DNA of 64,000 nt from JBGCFO01 sp045106955. Its GTDB lineage: Bacteria > Pseudomonadota > Alphaproteobacteria > Rickettsiales > Rickettsiaceae. Of the stretch, positions 52,856 through 61,870 are shown piece after piece. The stretch is from positions 34,906-98,905 of the forward strand of contig JBGCFO010000018.1 of the NCBI GenBank assembly GCA_045106955.1, given 5' to 3'. Within the stretch, counting starts at the first letter, position 1; the number at the start of each line of letters is the position of its first letter. The notes under the pieces were generated by a model, which saw nothing but the letters and a program-made list of their open reading frames with translations, ran no database searches and was not told the origin of the DNA. Made by a program: the position numbers and the translations under genes.

Positions 52856-54247
52856 TCACTTACCTACCATGAAATCAGCCACTACTAATCTATCAAATTC
52901 TTCAGGCGATAACAACTCCAAAGATATAGCCGCTTCTTTTAATGTTGTACCATCTTTATACGCTTTCTTGGCAATTTTTGCAGCATTGTCATAGCCTATA
53001 TGCGGATTGAGCGCTGTCACTAACATTAACGACTTATCTTTCAGCTCTTTTATTCTTGCTATGTTAGGCTGAATATTTTTTAAGCAATTATCTAAAAAGC
53101 TCTTCATTCCAGTAGATAATAATTCTATTGATTGCAAGATATTATATATAATTAATGGTTTATATACGTTTAGCTCTAAATGACCGTTAGATCCACCAAA
53201 AGTAATTGCAACGTTATTACCAATAACTTGAGAACAAATCATAGCAAGAGCTTCGCATTGAGTCGGATTTACTTTGCCAGGCATAATCGATGACCCAGGT
53301 TCATTAGATGGTAGAATTAATTCGCCAAATCCACATCTCGGACCTGATGCAAGAAGTCTTATGTCATTAACAATTTTATTTAAACTAGTTGCAAGATGAT
53401 TTAACGCGCCAGATAAATCAACTAAAGCTCCATGGCTAGACAAAGATTCAAATTTATTTGTCGCAGTTTTAAATGGATAGGTTGTAATATTTGCAATTAA
53501 TGATGCGAATAACTCTCCAAAACCATTTGGACAATTAATTCCTGTGCCAACTGCTGTTCCACCTTGAGCGAGATAATAAACTTTGCTTAGAGCAAATTCA
53601 ATAGAATCAGTTGCATGCTGAATTTGAGCTGCATAACTGGAAAACTCCTGTCCAAGTGTAAGTGGAGTAGCGTCTTGCAGATGAGTACGGCCAATTTTAA
53701 CAATATCATCCCAGATTCTTGCTTTCGAATACAATTCGTCTTTAAAGCTTTTTAACATTGGCAATAAATCCCGGTTTAAAACTACAGCAGTAGCAACATG
53801 CATCGCTGTTGGAAATGAGTCATTCGAAGATTGAGAGCAGTTTACATGATCGTTGGGGTGAATAGGATGCTTGCCGCCTCTATCGCCGGTCAATTTCTCA
53901 TTTGCAATAGATGCCAAAACTTCATTTATGTTCATATTAGTTTGAGTGCCAGATCCAGTCTGCCAAACAGATAATAAGAATTGATCATCAAATTTGCCAG
54001 ATAATACTTGATCAGCTGCATCGCATATACTATCAGTAATATCTTGATTCAAAATTGATAATTGATGATTACACTTAGCTGCAACTTTTTTTAATAAAAC
54101 ATAAGCGTAAATCAAATCTTTAGGCATTTTTTCTGAACCTATTTTAAAATTTTCTAAAGATCTTTGAGTTTGAGCTCCCCAATAAGCTGTTTTTGGTACT
54201 TTGATCTCTCCTAAGGCGTCCACTTCAATTCTAAATTGATCTTGCAT
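52856..54247 (-). CDS. fumC: Class II fumarate hydratase
   Basis: The enzyme interconverts fumarate and malate in the TCA cycle, directly after succinate dehydrogenase. The 463 residues include KVPKTAYWGAQTQRS, GSGTQTNMNINEV, the HPNDHVNCSQSSNDSFPT active-site segment and the fumarase/aspartase signature GSSIMPGKVNPTQ. It is oxygen-stable and iron-free, unlike FumA/B. It starts 5 bp after chpT. Confidence 0.96.
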   Translation of the reverse strand: MQDQFRIEVDALGEIKVPKTAYWGAQTQRSLENFKIGSEKMPKDLIYAYVLLKKVAAKCNHQLSILNQDITDSICDAADQVLSGKFDDQFLLSVWQTGSGTQTNMNINEVLASIANEKLTGDRGGKHPIHPNDHVNCSQSSNDSFPTAMHVATAVVLNRDLLPMLKSFKDELYSKARIWDDIVKIGRTHLQDATPLTLGQEFSSYAAQIQHATDSIEFALSKVYYLAQGGTAVGTGINCPNGFGELFASLIANITTYPFKTATNKFESLSSHGALVDLSGALNHLATSLNKIVNDIRLLASGPRCGFGELILPSNEPGSSIMPGKVNPTQCEALAMICSQVIGNNVAITFGGSNGHLELNVYKPLIIYNILQSIELLSTGMKSFLDNCLKNIQPNIARIKELKDKSLMLVTALNPHIGYDNAAKIAKKAYKDGTTLKEAAISLELLSPEEFDRLVVADFMVGK

Positions 54248-54252
54248 GCTAC

Positions 54253-54912
54253 TTAATTTTTATGTTGTAAATGATATATTATTTGATCTGATTTATCTTG
54301 TACAGATATTTTATAGTTTTCACAATTAGCTAATAATACAGCATAATATTCATACGTGTAACGCAATTCAAATTCTTTATCTAAATCGCTATTAGATAAT
54401 ATTTGTTTTGTAATATCAGAAATAGTGAGGCTTTTATCAGAAACCATTATATAAATTTTATATTCAGCATTGACTTGTGAATCTGACATTTCTTTCACAA
54501 TCTGAATTGTTGAGATCTTTTGACGCGCATCAATTATCATAATTAAGCATGCTACAACTCTTAAGATATTAGATGAAATAGTTGCGCAATTGCCCTTGAT
54601 TGTAATTCGATCTGAATTACAATCAAAAATTTGCGATAAGGTCAGTATTCCATCATTGAATGATATTTGATCATCTTCTAAGAAAGGATTATATAGATAT
54701 TTATATAATTTTAGCCTTTGCATAAGCTTTGCAGATGAGGCGTCAAGAATATTTTTGGCATCATGTCTAATTGATGAAGATTGAGCAAGGCTGGGATTAG
54801 TAGAAATTAGCATCTCAATGGAGTTGTAAACGTTGCCAATTGGGCCAGATAAATCATGTAGTATCTTAGTCGTAATAATTTGATTTAATTTTACAAATTT
54901 ATCATTAATCAT
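54253..54912 (-). CDS. chpT: ChpT-like histidine phosphotransferase
   Basis: The 219 residues match ChpT, the alphaproteobacterial phosphotransferase that passes phosphate from CckA to CtrA. The N-terminal helical hairpin carries the phospho-histidine in TTKILHDLSGPIGNVYNSIE (His about 19), followed by KLMQRLKLYKYLY. The C-terminal half resembles a degenerate histidine-kinase ATP-binding fold without ATP-binding motifs, as in known ChpT. The ATG overlaps the hisS stop (ATGA). CckA and CtrA are not in the window. Confidence 0.85.
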   Translation of the reverse strand: MINDKFVKLNQIITTKILHDLSGPIGNVYNSIEMLISTNPSLAQSSSIRHDAKNILDASSAKLMQRLKLYKYLYNPFLEDDQISFNDGILTLSQIFDCNSDRITIKGNCATISSNILRVVACLIMIIDARQKISTIQIVKEMSDSQVNAEYKIYIMVSDKSLTISDITKQILSNSDLDKEFELRYTYEYYAVLLANCENYKISVQDKSDQIIYHLQHKN

Positions 54913-56168
54913 GATTTAATAAATTTGATCAATTCATCTAAAGGTAAAAAATGCTCTTGTCTTGTACGAAGATCTTTTAGTTTGTATGTATTAAGTTTTT
55001 CTTCTTGTTCTCCAATAAATACAACATAACTATATTTAGATGTATTCATTGCTTTTGTCATTCTTTTAGAAATCTTGCCATCTACATCTAATAATGAAGC
55101 AATCTCCTCAGCTCTTAATTTATTAGCTAAAATCAACGAATGAGCAATATTATTTTGTTCGATTGGAAATATTAAAACTGCATCACAATTCTCTTGATCA
55201 GCTAAACTAGAATCCATCATTAATGCAAGCCTCTCGATACCAGCGGCAAAACCAATAGCAGGGATATCTTGTTTATAACCCATAGTTTTTGATAAGCCGT
55301 CATATCTACCTCCAGCAATTAAAGCTGATTGGGCACCAATTTTTGTTGTAGTAAATTCAAATATTGTATTGCAATAATAATCCAACCCTCTCACTAATTT
55401 ATCGTTCACAATATACCTAATACCTAGCATCTCTAAGTATTTTAGGACATCATTAAAATAGCTCCTAGATTCATCTGTATGATAATCTGAAATCAATGGA
55501 GCTCCTAACAAAATTTCTTGATCATTTTGATCTTTAGAGTCTAGTATCCTAAGTGGATTAGTTGATAATCTTTTCAAGCTATCTTGAGATAAATGAGATT
55601 CGTAACGTAATAAATATTGCTTTAAAGCTTCTGTATAAGATGAACGAGATGCAAAACATCCTAATGAATTGATTTCCAATCGAAAACTATCATATCCAAT
55701 ACCTAAAGCCCGAATAATGTCATATCCAAGTTTAATTATCTCAGCGTCATAATTAGCTTTATCTAGACCAATAAGCTCAAAATTTAGTTGATGAAATTGT
55801 CTTTGTCTACCGGCTTGCGGCCTGTCATAACGAAATACTGGTCCATGAGAAAACAATCTCAATGGCAAAGAATGATTTAAGTGATTTGTTAAAACTGCCC
55901 TCATAACACCAGCGGTAAATTCTGGCCTAAGGGCTATCATATTACCACTGCGATCAGGAAAGCTGTAAATCTCTTTAGAAATCACATCAGATGATTCTCC
56001 CATAGTACGCTGAAATACTCCAATATACTCTATTAATGGAACACTCATTTCTTTATATGAATATAATTTTGAAATCGAAGCAGCAGTTCTAATAATTAAG
56101 TTATGAAGTTTAAAATCATCTGGCAACAAATCTTTTGTTCCACGTACTAATTTAAGTTCATCTTTCAT
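54909..56168 (-). CDS. hisS: Histidyl-tRNA synthetase
   Basis: This class II synthetase charges tRNA-His. The 419 residues include RGTKDLLPDD near the N-terminus, motif 2 FRYDRPQAGRQRQFHQLNFE, the histidine-A-type segment RYIVNDKLVRGLDYY, and motif 3 IGFAAGIERLAL, followed by the anticodon-binding domain. It overlaps chpT by 4 bp and follows the permease gene by 1 bp. Confidence 0.96.
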   Translation of the reverse strand: MKDELKLVRGTKDLLPDDFKLHNLIIRTAASISKLYSYKEMSVPLIEYIGVFQRTMGESSDVISKEIYSFPDRSGNMIALRPEFTAGVMRAVLTNHLNHSLPLRLFSHGPVFRYDRPQAGRQRQFHQLNFELIGLDKANYDAEIIKLGYDIIRALGIGYDSFRLEINSLGCFASRSSYTEALKQYLLRYESHLSQDSLKRLSTNPLRILDSKDQNDQEILLGAPLISDYHTDESRSYFNDVLKYLEMLGIRYIVNDKLVRGLDYYCNTIFEFTTTKIGAQSALIAGGRYDGLSKTMGYKQDIPAIGFAAGIERLALMMDSSLADQENCDAVLIFPIEQNNIAHSLILANKLRAEEIASLLDVDGKISKRMTKAMNTSKYSYVVFIGEQEEKLNTYKLKDLRTRQEHFLPLDELIKFIKS

Positions 56169-56169
56169 A

Positions 56170-57570
56170 TTAACCAGCTACTTTCCTTCTATTACAAAAT
56201 TGATTAATAAAATATAAAATTAGCATCAATACAAACCAAGCTATGATTAGTTTACCACTTAATATTAAGTACCCATCTTCAAATACCTGAGTCATTAATA
56301 AACCAGTGCATGTAATGATAATGATAGGAGCTATGATGAATACTATAGGACATTTAAATGATCTAGGAACATCCTTTAAGGTAAATCTAAATAACATCAC
56401 TATGATAGCTACAGTTATGTAATCAATAAGGGCTCCCATACTTGACATTTGCCCTAAGATTTCTAACGAACAAAATCCACTTAATCCTGCAGTCATAAGA
56501 GAAAATATCATGATAGTCACATATGGGCTATCATATTTTGGGTGAAGTTTAGAAAGAAATTTAGGTAATAAACCATCTCTAGAAATCACGTAAAATACAC
56601 GTGACTGACCATAAATATTAAGCATTAAGACTGTAGTCATTCCACAGATAGCCCCAGTCGCAACAATTGCAAATCCAACGCGATTGCCATTTAGCATTAG
56701 AGCGTAGGATAAAGAGTGTGCGCTGTTAAGATTTGTATAACTTGTAATACCAGTAAGTAAGCCTGCAACTAACACGTACAGCATTGTTGCGAGTACTAAT
56801 GACCCGATAATTCCAATCATTAAATCCCGCTTAGGATTTTTACACTCCTCTGCAGCCGTTGCTATAGTATTAAACCCAGAATATGCAAAAAATAAAATCG
56901 ATGCTCCCTTTAACATTTTCATCGTTCCAAAAGGCATAAAATCATTCCAATTAGAAATGTCAAAATAAGGGAAAGCAAATATTATAAATGCAAAAATCGC
57001 GACTATCTTAATTATAACTAAAATAGCATTTAATCTTTTGCTATCTTTTGTTCCTAAATAAAGCACAAAGCACACTACGCCAGATATAAATACCGCAGGT
57101 ATATTAATTATGCCACGACCGCATCCAGGAGCATTGGTTAGAGCCTCTGGCAAATGGATACCAACCGCTCCTAGTAAAGATTGAGTATAACCAGACCAGC
57201 CAGCTGCGACAGTTGCAGCTGCAAAGCCTAACTCTAATATGATAACACTAGCCATTATCCAAGCAAAACCTTGGCCAAATGCAATATAAGAAAAAGTATA
57301 TATACTACCAGATGTTGGTATCATAGTTGATAACTCGGCATATACAAATGCAACAAATATGCATGTGACGCCAGCTATTGTGTAACTTAAAGTAACAGCT
57401 GGACCTGAGCATTCAGCTGCAATAAGTCCTGTGAATACAAAAACTCCAGTGCCAATAATCCCCCCTAATCCAAGCAAGACTAAATCCGCAGCTCCTAGTG
57501 TTTTGTTCAAACCGCTCGTAGCTCCTGCTAGCTTAATCGATTCAAAGCTTTTACGTGTAAAAAATCCCAT
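56170..57570 (-). CDS. APC-family amino acid permease (CAT-like)
   Basis: The 466-residue inner-membrane protein has about twelve helices. The N-terminal LNKTLGAADLVLLGLGGIIG TG-type start, VYAELSTMIPTSGSIYTFSY and FFAYSGFNTIATAAEECKNP match the cationic-amino-acid-transporter/YfnA branch of APC carriers. With the first permease (18.6 kb) it shows reliance on host amino acids. The substrate is uncertain. It sits between mnmA (44-bp gap) and hisS (1 bp). Confidence 0.9.
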   Translation of the reverse strand: MGFFTRKSFESIKLAGATSGLNKTLGAADLVLLGLGGIIGTGVFVFTGLIAAECSGPAVTLSYTIAGVTCIFVAFVYAELSTMIPTSGSIYTFSYIAFGQGFAWIMASVIILELGFAAATVAAGWSGYTQSLLGAVGIHLPEALTNAPGCGRGIINIPAVFISGVVCFVLYLGTKDSKRLNAILVIIKIVAIFAFIIFAFPYFDISNWNDFMPFGTMKMLKGASILFFAYSGFNTIATAAEECKNPKRDLMIGIIGSLVLATMLYVLVAGLLTGITSYTNLNSAHSLSYALMLNGNRVGFAIVATGAICGMTTVLMLNIYGQSRVFYVISRDGLLPKFLSKLHPKYDSPYVTIMIFSLMTAGLSGFCSLEILGQMSSMGALIDYITVAIIVMLFRFTLKDVPRSFKCPIVFIIAPIIIITCTGLLMTQVFEDGYLILSGKLIIAWFVLMLILYFINQFCNRRKVAG

Positions 57571-57614
57571 ATAATATATCTATTTTGTTGTTAAATTAAC
57601 TAGTAATAATGTTG

Positions 57615-58691
57615 CTAACGAGTAATCCAGCCACCGCCCAAAACCTGATCATTTTGATATATAACGCAGGCTTGACCAGGAGCAACAGCCTTTTCTTTTG
57701 ACAAAAGTTTAACCAAAACTTCATTTTCATCGATTTTATTTAAAGTTGCTTCTACCGGAGCCATAGTTGATCTAATCTTAACCATTAGCATATCTTTCTT
57801 ATCTTCTAAAGGAGTATCATCCAGCCAATTAATGTCTTTAATTTTAAATTCTGTAGTTTGCAATGATGATTCAGGGCCAACATATATAATGTTATTATCA
57901 ACATCAATTTTAGTGACGTATAATGGCTCATGATAAGAAATACCAAGACCTCTTCTTTGCCCTATAGTATAATTTATAATGCCTTGATGAATTCCTAATT
58001 CAAAACCATCGACATGTATAATCTTACCACTACAAATTGAATCAGAATGCTTATCGCTGATCACTTTTCTATAATCACCATTTGGCACAAAGCAAATATC
58101 CTGACTATCTGGCTTATTGGATACTGGTAAATTAAAATTTCTTGCAAGATCTCTGGTTTCCTCCTTGTTAAAATCTCCTAGAGGAAAATACAAATGATTT
58201 AACTGTTCTTTTGTTGTAGCAAATAAAAAGTAACTTTGATCTTTTTTCTTATCTATGGCCTTGAGTAATTTCGGTCCATCTGAATGATTGATTTTACGAA
58301 CATAATGACCAGTTGCTAAGGTATTTACGCCTATTTCTTTTGTAAATTTTAATAAATCCTTAAATTTTACAGATTGATTGCATCTAACGCAAGGTAATGG
58401 AGTTTCTCCTCGAAAATAACTACCCACAAAATCATCAATCACTGCATCTTGAAATTTATTTTCATAATTTAATACATAGTGCGATATACCTAGTTGATTC
58501 GCTACATTCTTTGCATCATATATATCTTGACCAGCGCAGCATGAGCCTTTTTTTACACTTGAGTTATAGTCATACAATTGCAATGTAATCCCTATAATGT
58601 CATATCCTTGAGACTTAAGAAGAGCAGCTACAGTAGAACTATCTACTCCACCAGACATTGCTACCACCACTTTTTCTTTGACGTTCAACAT
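57615..58691 (-). CDS. mnmA: tRNA-specific 2-thiouridylase MnmA
   Basis: MnmA makes 2-thiouridine at U34 of Lys, Glu and Gln tRNAs. The 358 residues show the PP-loop VVAMSGGVDSSTVAALL (about 9-25), the first catalytic cysteine in PLPCVRCNQSVKF, the second in SQDICFVPNGDYR, and GQRRGLGIS in the C-terminal region. It is the first gene of the long minus-strand run that ends with gpsA. Confidence 0.96.
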   Translation of the reverse strand: MLNVKEKVVVAMSGGVDSSTVAALLKSQGYDIIGITLQLYDYNSSVKKGSCCAGQDIYDAKNVANQLGISHYVLNYENKFQDAVIDDFVGSYFRGETPLPCVRCNQSVKFKDLLKFTKEIGVNTLATGHYVRKINHSDGPKLLKAIDKKKDQSYFLFATTKEQLNHLYFPLGDFNKEETRDLARNFNLPVSNKPDSQDICFVPNGDYRKVISDKHSDSICSGKIIHVDGFELGIHQGIINYTIGQRRGLGISYHEPLYVTKIDVDNNIIYVGPESSLQTTEFKIKDINWLDDTPLEDKKDMLMVKIRSTMAPVEATLNKIDENEVLVKLLSKEKAVAPGQACVIYQNDQVLGGGWITR

Positions 58692-58953
58692 AAGAGTTAA
58701 TCATATAATTACAAACTCTTGATTATATTAAAATTGTAATTAAACTGCAACAAGTTATTTTTTGATTCAATCTCTCTTGATTATTAATTCAAAAGTAAGA
58801 ATTGTAAAATTAATTATTTGTTTCAGGTAATAATTATGTTACACATATTCATTAAGCATTAATAATAAAATAATACTTTTAATTGAATAAAGTGCCAATA
58901 TTTTTTATTATTAATTAATAAGAAATAATAAAAAATAAATAATAGGTAATAAA
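58692..58953. other. AT-rich divergent gap before the accessory region
   Basis: This 262-bp gap lies between the divergent mnmA and an unknown gene. It is nearly pure A+T in its last 100 bases. I see no RNA gene, operator or repeat that I can support. Confidence 0.4.
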
Positions 58954-59616
58954 ATGAAGTCAGGATATAGTAACAATATGCATGAAAAAATAATTGCTAG
59001 ACATTTTAATGAATTAATTATTCCTTTTGGAGAGAGAATTGCAGCAAATCAAATATTATGTACTGGATGCATTACATTTAAAGCATGTTTATATATAGAG
59101 CCTGGTTGTACATTAATTATTAGCTCTACAAATTATCAGCGACCAGATTTGATTTATAATAATGGCATAGAACAATATTTTTATAGAATACGAGATTTAT
59201 ATGACGAATCAAAAGTGCAGAAAATTTATAAATTACCTCATGGAACATTCATTGGCAACAACACAGTTATCGGATCAGATCAAAAATACTATAATTTAAT
59301 CGGCAATGATGATAGAGCGTTAGATGAATCTGAGATATATTCAAGATTCTTTGAAAGCCCATTACGTAATACATCCGTTGCGTACATTCATTACAGCAAT
59401 ATATCAAAACAATTAAAAGATGATATAATCCTTGTAAATAGAGGTCTTCTGAATCAAGAGCAAGAAGAATTAATAAAATCACATCCATTGTATATAGACA
59501 AATCAATTGACGATAATAGCAATGTAGTAAAATCTGATAAAATCACCACTATTCCTGATATCACCATTCCGCCTGATGATGATATCAACATTCTTGGTGA
59601 AAATGATTTAATATGA
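58954..59616 (+). CDS. Protein of unknown function
   Basis: I do not recognise this 220-residue protein. It has no signal peptide or membrane segment. Residues 1-70 contain two cysteines in ILCTGCITFKACLYIEPGCT, a middle part has KLPHGTFIGNNTVIGSD, and the last 50 residues are acidic and low-complexity with repeated IPDITIPPDDD-like stretches. It stands alone on the plus strand between mnmA and the holin gene. It could be a phage structural or tail-associated protein or an effector; neither is supported beyond location. Confidence 0.6.
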   Translation: MKSGYSNNMHEKIIARHFNELIIPFGERIAANQILCTGCITFKACLYIEPGCTLIISSTNYQRPDLIYNNGIEQYFYRIRDLYDESKVQKIYKLPHGTFIGNNTVIGSDQKYYNLIGNDDRALDESEIYSRFFESPLRNTSVAYIHYSNISKQLKDDIILVNRGLLNQEQEELIKSHPLYIDKSIDDNSNVVKSDKITTIPDITIPPDDDINILGENDLI

Positions 59617-59670
59617 TATGAGGAATAGCATTATTAATTCTTTTTGATATTGTAACTAATTGTCGGTACA

Positions 59671-60165
59671 TTATTTAATAGAATGATTGACACGTCTAAA
59701 TATTTTACTAAAACTGCGCTGTCCAAAATAAAAACTAATAATACCTGCAAAAATTGCTTGATCGTCAGCAGTCCACATAATATCGACAAAATCTATCATG
59801 ATATTCTCTTTGGCAATAATCGTGTATTGAATATATTTTACTAACCCATACATAATAAAAAAACTATATGCAAGCATTGGGCGCACTGATCCATTAAGAG
59901 CATCCACCCAGTTAATACCTGATCTATATGTAGCGTATAAATTATTATACATCTCGGTCTTTGCAATAGCCTTAGCAAACAATGCATTCTGCCCTTTGCT
60001 TTTATTAGAATATTCTATTTGTTTTTCCAAGATCTTTAATTGATATTGCGCATGGTCTTTAATTGTAAATAATTTTACCATTTCTGGAACAATAGAAACA
60101 ATGAATCCAGAAAGAGAGGCAAACAATGTAATCATAAGTAAACTAATTAAAAATAATAAATACAT
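59671..60165 (-). CDS. 3TM holin of gene-transfer-agent type
   Basis: The 164-residue protein has three membrane segments: about 3-25 (LISLLMITLFASLSGFIVSI), about 96-115 (LAYSFFIMYGLVKYIQYTII) and a third near 138-150. Between them is a helical stretch followed by NWVDALNGSVRPMLAYSFFI, and it ends in FAGIISFYFGQRSFSKI. This layout and the W-x-D-[AS]-x-x-[GS]-x-[VI]-RP motif match the GTA holin family. Holins permeabilise the inner membrane for release of phage-like particles. It is intact, while the gene upstream of it is broken. Confidence 0.85.
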   Translation of the reverse strand: MYLLFLISLLMITLFASLSGFIVSIVPEMVKLFTIKDHAQYQLKILEKQIEYSNKSKGQNALFAKAIAKTEMYNNLYATYRSGINWVDALNGSVRPMLAYSFFIMYGLVKYIQYTIIAKENIMIDFVDIMWTADDQAIFAGIISFYFGQRSFSKIFRRVNHSIK

Positions 60166-60187
60166 AATGATTTTAAATTAAAAAATA

Positions 60188-60644
60188 TCAACCACTAATA
60201 CTTCTTATAAAGACCCTTGCTCGAAACCATCTGATGTAGATAATGAATATTTCTAATGCAAATGGCGCTTGCATATTATGTAATAACTCTACTGGTACAT
60301 TTAATGAAAACCTAGCGCAAGTATTATCAATATAAGTTAATCGGAGATTAAAGCCGTCAAGATGAGCTATAGCATTTAAATTCATTAAATTATACATCTG
60401 TATTAATGCTCCAACTGAATCACATGGCTACTTCAAGCAAAATGTCGATACAATATAATCAAAACTATGTGGATAATATTTATATTGAATTTCTTCGTAA
60501 ATATTTTCTATAGGAAATGCTCCGTATTTATATACTGTATTTATATATAGTACATATGCCATCTTGAATCGCTTCTATATCACGAGAGTAATTACCAGCC
60601 ACGCTAACTATATGAGCATTGCTGATATTTGGAAACTGACTCAT
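60188..60644 (-). pseudogene. Broken gene upstream of the holin gene
   Basis: The minus frame starts at an ATG at 60644 (MSQFPNISNAHIVSVAGNYS) and is broken twice. A 13-bp tandem duplication (60524-60547) shifts the frame; removing it joins DGICTIYK to YGAFPIENIYEEIQ. A TAG at 60430-60428 then interrupts STFCLK before PCDSVGALIQ, after which the frame runs to 60188 and ends RWFRARVFIRSISG. The restored product would have about 148 residues. I do not recognise the family; a phage or GTA origin is suggested by the holin gene 22 bp downstream. Confidence 0.65.
60524..60547 (-). repeat. 13-bp tandem duplication causing a frameshift
   Basis: GTATTTATATA occurs at 60524-60534 and again at 60537-60547, a period of 13 bp, inside the broken gene. 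Deleting one period restores the reading frame, so this slippage duplication is probably one of the inactivating events. Confidence 0.7.
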
Positions 60645-60698
60645 ATTTTGATTGATAAATCGGCAACATTATAAATTATGCAATCACAAGATTAATAT

Positions 60699-61682
60699 TT
60701 ATATACAAGCTCTGTTTAATTTTTCGTTAAGCGAAATCCCTATTCCTTCATTTGGAATTGACATAATAGATATTCGGCTAACTCGCATTTCATCTAGCTC
60801 ATGTAGGAACTTAAATAAATTCTTAGCTGCTTCAGATAGATCAGATGCTAAACTTAAATGCCTGCAATGCCTATAGCCAATTGGTATATCAATTTTACCA
60901 AACGTAATTAAAGCTTCATTATCTACGATATTATCTTTCATTTCAGAAAGAGAAACTATACGAACTTTAGCGAAATATGGTTGATAATGCCGATATAACA
61001 TACCAGGAGCTTTAACAATATTTTGACTGTTGTTATTATCATAAATCGGCTCATACCCCAAAACTTGAGCGATAGAATCAATCGTGATTCCACCGCATCT
61101 TAAAATAATTGCATTATTATTAGTGCAATCAACAATTGTTGATTCAATGCCAATGTCTGAATATCCGCCATCTAAAATCCACTCAATCTTCCAATTTAAA
61201 CTTTTTTTAACATGCATTGCAGATGTAGGGCTTAATTTGCCAGATATATTAGCGCTAGGAGCTGCCACTGGAAAATCGCATTTACCTAACAATTTTAATG
61301 CAATATCATGATTTGGAATTCTAACTGCAACTGTATCTAATCCCGCAGTAGCAATATTAGAAATACGACAATTTGCTGTCCTTTTTAGAACTAAAGTTAA
61401 TGGTCCTGGCCAAAAGGCATTGGCGAGATTCATTGCATCTTTGTTGAGAGATGCATCAATAGATAATTGCTCCATTGAAGCATAGTGCGATATTAATGGA
61501 TTACGATTTGGGCGTTGTTTAACAAGATAGATTTTTTTTACAGCGCTATCATTAGCTGCATTACAAGCTAGTCCATACACAGTCTCAGTAGGTATAGCAA
61601 CAAGATCTCCTTGAGCCAAAAAACCAGTTAAGTAATCAGGGTAATTAAACAATAATGGGTTTAAAATTTTTGTTTTCAGCAT
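60699..61682 (-). CDS. tsaC: Threonylcarbamoyl-AMP synthase (Sua5 type)
   Basis: The enzyme makes threonylcarbamoyl-AMP for the universal t6A37 tRNA modification. The 327 residues are the long Sua5 form: the YrdC domain (about 20-205) with VAIPTETVYGLACNA, KQRPNRNPLISHYAS and FPVAAPSANISGKLSPTSA, a linker with SPGMLYRHYQP (here KAPGMLYRHYQP), and the C-terminal Sua5 domain. It is a housekeeping gene placed between phage-like genes, divergent from the portal gene. Confidence 0.94.
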   Translation of the reverse strand: MLKTKILNPLLFNYPDYLTGFLAQGDLVAIPTETVYGLACNAANDSAVKKIYLVKQRPNRNPLISHYASMEQLSIDASLNKDAMNLANAFWPGPLTLVLKRTANCRISNIATAGLDTVAVRIPNHDIALKLLGKCDFPVAAPSANISGKLSPTSAMHVKKSLNWKIEWILDGGYSDIGIESTIVDCTNNNAIILRCGGITIDSIAQVLGYEPIYDNNNSQNIVKAPGMLYRHYQPYFAKVRIVSLSEMKDNIVDNEALITFGKIDIPIGYRHCRHLSLASDLSEAAKNLFKFLHELDEMRVSRISIMSIPNEGIGISLNEKLNRACI

Positions 61683-61870
61683 ATTGGTTAGCTTTTATTA
61701 TGCATAATAAATATATTTACACTTATTTTCAATGAGAATGATTTGAGCTCTAGTAGCTGAATCCTTACTTCTCTAGAAGTCTCTATACTACAAAAAATAC
61801 TTAGCGCTGTCCAAGTCAAATGTTATATATATTCTTAGTTTCTATTAATCAAGTTTAGTACATCATCCAT

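Noticed and set aside
60652..60876. 74-codon plus-strand frame at the tsaC end
   Set aside because: It overlaps the conserved Sua5 domain of tsaC on the opposite strand and shows no family features.
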